The notes under the pieces: model-generated
Seen by the model: only the letters and a program-made list of their open reading frames with translations
The model's database searches: none
Told to the model about the DNA's origin: nothing
Origin: an uncultured Bacilli bacterium
GTDB lineage: Bacteria; Bacillota_I; Bacilli_A; RF39; UBA660
Assembly (NCBI GenBank): GCA_934098445.1
Contig: CAKOOW010000044.1
Coordinates: 1 to 9,012, forward strand
Direction of reading: 5' to 3'
Length of the DNA: 9,012 nt
Position numbers and translations under genes: made by a program
Part shown: positions 1-5,084 of the stretch, piece after piece
How positions within the stretch are numbered: the stretch's first letter is position 1
Layout: each line of letters begins with the position of its first letter

Positions 1-246
1 AAGGCTAAAGAATTATCAAGTGATGATGAAATGGTGTATATGTTCGACCAAGAAAATATGCAAGAGATGATTAGAAATACGGAGTTAGAAGAAGCAACAG
101 AAAAAGGAGTTGAGCAGGGAATAGAACGAGGCTCTCAAGAAAATGCTATACAAAATGCTAAAAATGCTTTGGCGTTAGGTTTAGACTTCGAAACTATATC
201 TAAGATAACAGGATTATCTACAAAAGAAATAGAAAAATTAAAATAA
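1..246 (+). CDS. Rpn family / PD-(D/E)XK nuclease 'transposase-like' protein, C-terminal fragment (5' end outside window)
   Basis: The frame is open from the first base to a TAA at 244-246, giving the last 81 residues of a longer protein; the ATG at 31 is internal. What is visible is the typical tail of the Rpn (recombination-promoting nuclease) / PD-(D/E)XK transposase-like family. It has a charged helix with a repeating E-x-G-x-E-x-G pattern (GVEQGIERGSQE, residues about 36-47), then an A/L-rich helix. It ends in a small helix-turn-helix-like motif containing ISKITGLSTKEIEKLK. Family members act on DNA as endonucleases and are often multicopy; they are not proven IS transposases. The catalytic domain lies upstream and cannot be judged here. 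No terminator follows, and priA starts 38 bp downstream on the same strand, so co-transcription is possible. The family call rests on the tail alone. Confidence 0.72.
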   Translation, partial: KAKELSSDDEMVYMFDQENMQEMIRNTELEEATEKGVEQGIERGSQENAIQNAKNALALGLDFETISKITGLSTKEIEKLK

Positions 247-284
247 TTAAATAAGAATATAGATATTAAGTAAGAAAGGATTTT

Positions 285-2462
285 ATGTACGCACAGATAC
301 TAATTGAATATAATAATAAGACTATTGATAAGACTTTTACTTATTTAATACCTAAGACTTTAAAAGATAAGATTAAAGTGGGAATGCAAGTAAGAGTACC
401 TTTTAATAAGAGATTGATTAATGGGTTTGTTTTGAAGATAAGTGATACTTTTTTAGAGAATTATAATTTAAAAGAGATAGATAGTATTGTTTTAGAAAAT
501 TTTGTTTTAAATGAAGAGTTATTAAGATTGGGAAAATACTTAAAACAAATAACGCTTTGTAGTCTTATTAGTGCTTATAATACGATGCTTCCTAGTAGTT
601 TAAAGACCTCTAAGAATCATGATTATAGTAAGTATCAGACTTATATTATCTTGGATAAAGAGATTTCTTTGATAAGGGAGTATTTAAAGACTCTTAAGTA
701 TCCTAAACAAAGAGAAATCTTAGAAAAGTTATTAGAAAGTAATGAGGTTTTAAAGACTAAGGATAATACTAGTACGGTTAAAACTCTAGTTAATAAGGGA
801 TTGGTTAAAGAGATTAAAAGACAAGTATATCGCATTAATTATGATAATCTAAATATAGAGAAAAGACCTAGTTTAACGGAAGAGCAGGATAAAGTAGTAG
901 AAGAGGTTAATCTTTATGAGTATAAGACTTATCTTTTATATGGAGTAACGGGTTCAGGGAAGACGGAAGTCTATATGAATTTGATTGAAAGAGTAATAAA
1001 ATCGGGGAAGAAGGCTTTATTTTTAGTACCAGAGATTTCTTTGACGGCGCAGATGATTGAGAGATTCTATAAGAGGTTTTCTTCTGCAGTAGCCATATTC
1101 CATAGTGGTCTTTCTAATGGGGAAAAGTATGATGAGTATCAGAAAATTTATCGAGGGGAAGTAAGTATTGTTGTAGGGACTAGGAGTGCTATTTTTACAC
1201 CTTTAAAAGATATAGGAATAATCATTTTAGATGAAGAACATTCTAGTACGTATAAACAAGATACGACTCCTAAGTATAATGCTATTGATATAGCTAAGTG
1301 GCGAGGAAGATACAACCATTGTCCGGTAATTTTAGGAAGTGCAACGCCTTTAATAACAGATATGACTATGGCTAGGATGGGTGAGTATCAGTTAATTAGT
1401 TTAACTAAGAGAGTTGGTAATGCTAAGTTACCGTTTATTAGATTAGTAAATATGCAAGATGAGGTAAGAAATGGACATAGTATTATTAGTGGACTCTTGG
1501 AAGAAAAAATTCAAGAGAGATTAAATAATCAGGAACAGATTATGTTACTTCTTAATAGAAGGGGTTATTCGACTACGGTTACTTGTTCTTCGTGTGGTTT
1601 TGTTTATAAGTGTCCTTATTGTGATATTACTTTGACTTATCATGATTCTAGTAATAGTTTAAGATGTCATTACTGTGGTTATACTAAATTAAAGAGTGAT
1701 ATTTGTCCAGAGTGTCATAATCATTCTTTGAATTATATGGGTCTAGGAACGGAAAAATTAGAATATGAATTAAAGAAATTATTTCCTGAGAGTAGAGTAA
1801 TTAGAATGGATGTGGATACTACTTCTAAGAAGGGGGCTTATGCTTCTTTGATTAGAGAATTTACGGAAGAAAAATATGATATTATGGTAGGAACGCAGAT
1901 GATTAGTAAGGGGCTTGATTTTCCGAAGGTTACTCTAGTAGGAATTATTAATGCTGATATGAGTCTTAATATTCCTGATTATCGGAGTGGGGAGATTACT
2001 TATGAATTATTAAGCCAAGTAGCTGGAAGAGCGGGGCGAAAAACTAGTAATGGCGAGGTAGTTATTCAAACCTTTAATCCGGATAATCCCTATATTAAGT
2101 ATGTTACAGAGAATAATTATTTAGGATTTTATCAATATGAAATGAATTTCCGAAGGAATACTTTTTATCCACCATATTGTTTTTTAGTAAGTATGTTAAT
2201 TTCCGGGAAAGATTTAAAGATGGTAGAAAAGGAAAGTCAAAGTATTTTTAATTATCTAAATAAGAATGTTAGTCCTAAGACAAAGATATACGGACCGAAT
2301 GCTGCTAGTATTGGGAAGATTAATAATATTTATCGTTATCAAGTGATTATTAAGTATCAAAAAGATGAGAATCTTTTTAAGACTTTACAGTATTTAGATA
2401 ATATGTATGCTAGTAATAGAAATATTAATTTAGATATAGATATAAATCCGTTGAAGATATAA
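285..2462 (+). CDS. priA: Primosomal protein N' (replication restart DNA helicase PriA)
   Basis: This encodes a 725-residue superfamily-2 3'-5' DNA helicase that recognises stalled or collapsed replication forks and reloads the replisome through DnaB/DnaD-type loaders. The N-terminal 3'-DNA-binding domain begins with the family-typical strand pattern and TFTYLIP (residues 17-23). The helicase core shows Walker A GVTGSGKT (220-227), DEEH (316-319), GSATP (351-355), VGTQMISKGLDFP (535-547) and QVAGRAGR (578-585). Inserted in the second lobe is the zinc-binding module with eight cysteines at 434, 437, 443, 446, 461, 464, 474 and 477, all present. The length is a little below the roughly 730-805 residues usual for the family. 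The ATG is preceded by AGAAAGGA (273-280), and the start fits the conserved N-terminus. No priA promoter or plus-strand terminator is evident; its stop codon lies 7 bp from the convergent mutase stop. Confidence 0.97.
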   Translation: MYAQILIEYNNKTIDKTFTYLIPKTLKDKIKVGMQVRVPFNKRLINGFVLKISDTFLENYNLKEIDSIVLENFVLNEELLRLGKYLKQITLCSLISAYNTMLPSSLKTSKNHDYSKYQTYIILDKEISLIREYLKTLKYPKQREILEKLLESNEVLKTKDNTSTVKTLVNKGLVKEIKRQVYRINYDNLNIEKRPSLTEEQDKVVEEVNLYEYKTYLLYGVTGSGKTEVYMNLIERVIKSGKKALFLVPEISLTAQMIERFYKRFSSAVAIFHSGLSNGEKYDEYQKIYRGEVSIVVGTRSAIFTPLKDIGIIILDEEHSSTYKQDTTPKYNAIDIAKWRGRYNHCPVILGSATPLITDMTMARMGEYQLISLTKRVGNAKLPFIRLVNMQDEVRNGHSIISGLLEEKIQERLNNQEQIMLLLNRRGYSTTVTCSSCGFVYKCPYCDITLTYHDSSNSLRCHYCGYTKLKSDICPECHNHSLNYMGLGTEKLEYELKKLFPESRVIRMDVDTTSKKGAYASLIREFTEEKYDIMVGTQMISKGLDFPKVTLVGIINADMSLNIPDYRSGEITYELLSQVAGRAGRKTSNGEVVIQTFNPDNPYIKYVTENNYLGFYQYEMNFRRNTFYPPYCFLVSMLISGKDLKMVEKESQSIFNYLNKNVSPKTKIYGPNAASIGKINNIYRYQVIIKYQKDENLFKTLQYLDNMYASNRNINLDIDINPLKI

Positions 2463-2490
2463 AAAAGACTTAAGAATGGTTACTTAAGTC
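2461..2490 (-). terminator. Intrinsic terminator of the mutase gene, overlapping its last codons
   Basis: A perfect 8-bp inverted repeat pairs 2467-2474 (GACTTAAG) with 2483-2490 (CTTAAGTC) around an 8-nt loop. Read on the minus strand it is followed directly by six T residues (2466-2461), so it is oriented for the minus-strand gene. The stem encodes the final residues of the mutase, D-L-S-N-H-S, and its TAA stop lies inside the 3' arm. No T-tract follows on the plus strand, so it should not terminate priA transcripts efficiently. Confidence 0.82.
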
Positions 2491-3843
2491 GAGATAAGAG
2501 TTTACGAGATTAGTGAATTCTTTTTTTAGATGCTCTAATTCTTCTAGAGTAGTAGCTTCAAATCTTAAAGTAATATTAGGACCCGTATTACTAGCACGGA
2601 CTAATGCCCAAGAGTTTTTATTATTAACCCGAAGACCATCTATTGTTAGACAGTTATAATTCTTAGACTTAGCATAAGCTATTACTTTATCAATGATTTG
2701 AAATTTAATTTCATCGGGAGCAGAAATTTTTATTTCGGAAGTATTATAGTATTTAGGAGTATCATCTAAAAGATGGGATAGACTATCTTTACTATTTGAT
2801 AAGACTTCTAACATTCTAAGACCAGCATAGATTCCCGAGTCAAAACCTTTAAAACGATCGTTGAAGACGATATGACCAGAGTATTCGCCACCAAAAGGAA
2901 TATTTTCTTTAACAATTTCACTTCTCGTATAAGAGGCTCCGGTGCGATACATAATGGGTTCGAGATGTAGTTTATCAGCGATATCTTTTAAAAGACTAGA
3001 ACATTTAACATCATATAAGACTCTTTTATCTTGGTAATGAGGCGAGTAAAATTGCATCAAAATAGCTAGGAATTTATCGGCGGGAATGATGTTAGCTTCG
3101 TTATCAACAAAACCAACCCGGTCGCCATCGCCATCAAAGGCAATACCTACATCGGCATGAACTTCTTTTACTTTTTCTTGTAATTGTTTTAAGTTTTCAG
3201 GTACTGCAGGATCGGGATGATGGTTAGGAAATGTTCCATCAGATTTATCATTAATCATTATGATATCTAAGTTATTAAACATTCTATAGATATTTAAAGC
3301 AAAAGGGGAAGTAGTGCCATTTCCGGGATCAAGAACTACTTTAAGTCTCTTAGGACCCATTTTAATATTATCTTTAAAGAGACTTTCGTAGTATGGTAAG
3401 ATGTCTAAATGACTTATTTTTCCTTTTCCTAAGATGAATTCTTCTTTTAGAGTATAGTCACGGAATGTATAGATTTGACTCCCTCTAGCATTGCCATAAA
3501 AGTCAAAACTAAACTTGAAACCATTATCATCTTTGGGATTATGGGAAGCAGTTACCATGATACCTAGAGTATGACATTTAATAGAGGCATAATATAACAT
3601 AGGAGTAGTAACTAGTCCTAGATCAATTACATCTAAACCGGTATCAATAAGTCCTTGGATTAGAGATTTATGAAGACTAGGAGAAGACAAGCGATTATCA
3701 TGACCAACGGTACAAATGGCTTTTTTATACTTAGTTTGTAAGATGGAACCATAACTTTTACCGATAATATAAGCTGTCTTTTCATTTATTTCGACCGGAT
3801 AAACACCCCTGATATCGTATTCACGAAATATTTTTCTATTCAT
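2470..3843 (-). CDS. Phosphomannomutase/phosphoglucomutase (AlgC/ManB type)
   Basis: This 457-residue member of the alpha-D-phosphohexomutase family interconverts hexose 6-phosphate and hexose 1-phosphate (mannose and/or glucose), feeding nucleotide-sugar synthesis for cell-surface glycans. All four family signatures are present. They are the phosphoserine loop TASHNP (98-103, catalytic Ser100), the Mg2+ loop DGDGDR (237-242, ligand Asp237/239/241), the sugar-specificity loop GGEYSGH (318-324) and the phosphate-binding loop RASNTGPN (416-423). The length and motifs such as FPNHHPDPAVPENL (205-218) match the dual-specificity AlgC type closely. It does not look like GlmM or the longer PgcA-type phosphoglucomutase common in Bacillota. 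The GGEYSGH loop suits glucose/mannose substrates, but the preferred one cannot be read from sequence. GGTGAT (3854-3849, minus strand) lies 5 nt before the ATG. It has its own promoter and terminator, so it is probably monocistronic. Confidence 0.93.
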   Translation of the reverse strand: MNRKIFREYDIRGVYPVEINEKTAYIIGKSYGSILQTKYKKAICTVGHDNRLSSPSLHKSLIQGLIDTGLDVIDLGLVTTPMLYYASIKCHTLGIMVTASHNPKDDNGFKFSFDFYGNARGSQIYTFRDYTLKEEFILGKGKISHLDILPYYESLFKDNIKMGPKRLKVVLDPGNGTTSPFALNIYRMFNNLDIIMINDKSDGTFPNHHPDPAVPENLKQLQEKVKEVHADVGIAFDGDGDRVGFVDNEANIIPADKFLAILMQFYSPHYQDKRVLYDVKCSSLLKDIADKLHLEPIMYRTGASYTRSEIVKENIPFGGEYSGHIVFNDRFKGFDSGIYAGLRMLEVLSNSKDSLSHLLDDTPKYYNTSEIKISAPDEIKFQIIDKVIAYAKSKNYNCLTIDGLRVNNKNSWALVRASNTGPNITLRFEATTLEELEHLKKEFTNLVNSYLDLSNHS

Positions 3844-3860
3844 TTATTATCACCAGTATA

Positions 3861-3889
3861 ATCATAACAAAAGTTTTTACTTTTAACAA
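3861..3889 (-). promoter_or_regulatory. Sigma-A-like promoter of the mutase gene, extended -10
   Basis: On the minus strand, TTGTTA (3889-3884) and TATGAT (3866-3861) are separated by 17 bp, with TG one base before the -10 (extended -10). The predicted start of transcription near 3854 would place the GGTGAT ribosome binding site almost at the 5' end of a leader of about 11 nt. It interlocks with the divergent sigma-gene promoter. Confidence 0.7.
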
Positions 3890-3904
3890 GAAGTATGCTA
3901 GAAT
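3876..3904 (+). promoter_or_regulatory. Sigma-A-like promoter of the sigma-factor gene, extended -10
   Basis: TTTACT (3876-3881) and TAGAAT (3899-3904) are 17 bp apart, and TGC directly precedes the -10, giving an extended -10. Transcription should start near 3911, leaving only about 13 nt before the ATG at 3924. Its -35 lies in the spacer of the minus-strand promoter and vice versa. Confidence 0.6.
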
Positions 3905-3914
3905 ACATAGACAA

Positions 3915-3919
3915 GTGAG
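3915..3919 (+). promoter_or_regulatory. Weak ribosome binding site deciding the sigma-factor start
   Basis: GTGAG ends 4 nt before the ATG at 3924 and resembles the GGTGA part of the anti-SD complement, as does the site in front of the divergent mutase gene. The same GTG (3915) is in frame and could itself be a start codon. However, the predicted transcript begins near 3911, which leaves no room for a ribosome binding site before it. ATG 3924 is therefore preferred. Confidence 0.45.
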
Positions 3920-3923
3920 TTAT

Positions 3924-4811
3924 ATGAATAAACGAATTAAAGAGTTAAATGATTTAATTGATAAGAATTATTATCTTGATACAATGGATATTTATGGGGT
4001 AAGGAGATTTAAGTATCAAAGTATTCTAAAGAGGGATGATTTTATTCTGTTGATTAGTCTTGCTAAGGAAGGAAATAGAGAGGCTTTAAATGTCTTATTG
4101 AAATATTATTATCAAGTAGTTATTAATTTTTCTTTGAAGTATAGTAGTGATTTTTTAGATAAGGAAGATTTAGTAGAGGCTGGTTTAATAGGATTCTTAG
4201 AAGCAGTTAAATCTTATGATATAGAAAAAGGTACTAACTTTAAGACTTGGTTATATGAGTATGTTAGAAAAGAGATTCTTTTAGAAATAGCGCATCATGA
4301 TAAAATGATGAAGATTGATCAGAATATGGTTATTAAGCTTTCTAAGATAAGAAAGTTTATGGAAGAGGAAAAAGAAAGAACTGGGAAGTTACCAGATATT
4401 TCTCTTTTAGAAGAAAATTTTAAGATGAAAAGAGAGGTTTTAGTGAATCTTTTAAGTTTAGGAGGGGTTAGTTCTTTAGATGATGATACTTTAAAAGAAG
4501 AGATTTTAAGAGTAAATACTTATGATGATTATGATAAAGTAGAGATAAGAAACATCTTAAGAGATTATTTATCTTATGATGAGTATCAAGTATTTAGTTT
4601 AATATATGGTTTAGATAAAGAAAGACTTAGTTATGGGAAAATTGCAAAGAGAATGAAGGTTTCTAAGGCAATGGTACAGTTTTATTTAAAAAGAGGGATA
4701 GAGAGAATAAAGAGTTCTTCGGCATATTTATTATTAAAAGAATATTATTATAAAGACTATATTAGTCCAAGTTATTCAAAAGATGTTAAGACTTTAAATA
4801 AAAAATTTTAG
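3924..4811 (+). CDS. RNA polymerase sigma factor, sigma-70 family (RpoD-like but divergent, probably alternative)
   Basis: This encodes 295 residues from ATG 3924 (298 if GTG 3915 is used). It directs RNA polymerase to promoters. Region 2 spans about 44-122, including AKEGNREALNVLLKYYY and the helix around DLVEAGLIGFLEAVKSYD, then NFKTWLYEYVRKEI. A region-3-like segment follows (about 128-190, containing GKLPDISLLEENFKM and SLDDDT), then region 4 (about 209-267) with its helix-turn-helix. The order of blocks matches group 1/2 sigma factors, but there is no region 1.1. The aromatic WWIRQ of region 2 is replaced by YEYVRKE, and the -35 recognition helix reads VSKAMVQFYLKRGIERI (246-262). A tyrosine/lysine-rich tail of about 28 residues follows. 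These changes suggest an alternative sigma factor rather than the housekeeping one; its regulon is unknown. No terminator lies between its stop and the ileS promoter. Confidence 0.88.
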   Translation: MNKRIKELNDLIDKNYYLDTMDIYGVRRFKYQSILKRDDFILLISLAKEGNREALNVLLKYYYQVVINFSLKYSSDFLDKEDLVEAGLIGFLEAVKSYDIEKGTNFKTWLYEYVRKEILLEIAHHDKMMKIDQNMVIKLSKIRKFMEEEKERTGKLPDISLLEENFKMKREVLVNLLSLGGVSSLDDDTLKEEILRVNTYDDYDKVEIRNILRDYLSYDEYQVFSLIYGLDKERLSYGKIAKRMKVSKAMVQFYLKRGIERIKSSSAYLLLKEYYYKDYISPSYSKDVKTLNKKF

Positions 4812-4819
4812 TAAAAGAC

Positions 4820-4848
4820 TTGCCAAGTAAAATTGAGTGCGTTATAAT
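4820..4848 (+). promoter_or_regulatory. Sigma-A promoter of the T-box/ileS transcript
   Basis: TTGCCA (4820-4825, five of six consensus bases) and a perfect TATAAT (4843-4848) are 17 bp apart. Transcription would start near 4855, a few bases before the T-box structure. The -35 begins only 9 bp after the sigma gene stop codon. Confidence 0.87.
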
Positions 4849-4861
4849 GAAACGGTAAATC

Positions 4862-5063
4862 AGATGAAGAAAGACGGAAATAAAGGAAATTTTTAAGAGA
4901 GCTATCGGTTGGTGAAAGATAGTAAATTAATTTATTTCGAATCACTTTTGGATGTACTAAATAGTCGTGTAACTTGCGTTAAAAGTAGAAAGTGTATGAA
5001 ATCTCATAAAATAAGGTGGTACCACGGTAATGCGTCCTTATGTTATGGGGTTTTTCTTTTTTT
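4862..5063 (+). promoter_or_regulatory. T-box riboswitch, isoleucine-specific (tRNA-Ile), controlling ileS
   Basis: This is a transcriptional leader that senses the charging of tRNA-Ile. Stem I includes the K-turn-like GATGA near its start, the AGAGAG motif (4896-4901) and a distal helix CTATC/GATAG (4902-4906 with 4918-4922) enclosing GGTTGGTG. The specifier loop shows ATC at 4941-4943 followed by A, matching an isoleucine codon. A small hairpin, TAAC/GTTA (4970-4973 with 4978-4981), may be stem III. The T-box itself, AAGGTGGTACCACGG (5013-5027), contains the bulge TGGTACC (5017-5023). Its TGGT can pair with the uncharged acceptor end ACCA, T5020 matching discriminator base A73. The antiterminator pairs AAGG (5013-5016) with CCTT (5036-5039) and ACG with CGT above the bulge. 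Uncharged tRNA-Ile should stabilise this and allow ileS transcription. Confidence 0.95.
5036..5063 (+). terminator. Regulated terminator of the T-box leader
   Basis: CCTTAT (5036-5041) can pair with ATGGGG (5045-5050) across a 3-nt loop, with two G-T wobbles. It is followed by T residues from 5051 to 5063 broken by one C. Its 5' arm is the 3' arm of the antiterminator, so the two are mutually exclusive as in transcriptional T-boxes. The hairpin is weak, and a longer alternative helix exists (see findings). Confidence 0.65.
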
Positions 5064-5084
5064 ATCGAAGAGAAGGAGGATTAG

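Noticed and set aside
247..284. Possible priA promoter in the gap after the nuclease gene
   Set aside because: The AT-rich gap offers several weak TATAAT-like strings but no paired -35 at suitable spacing, so no promoter is called.
641..835. Minus-strand open frame of 64 codons inside priA
   Set aside because: It lies wholly antisense to a well-supported gene, has no ribosome binding site I can see, and its translation is a low-complexity L/S-rich shadow.
3915..3923. GTG 3915 as the start of the sigma factor
   Set aside because: The predicted transcription start is about 4 nt upstream, leaving no ribosome binding site, whereas GTGAG itself is placed to serve ATG 3924.
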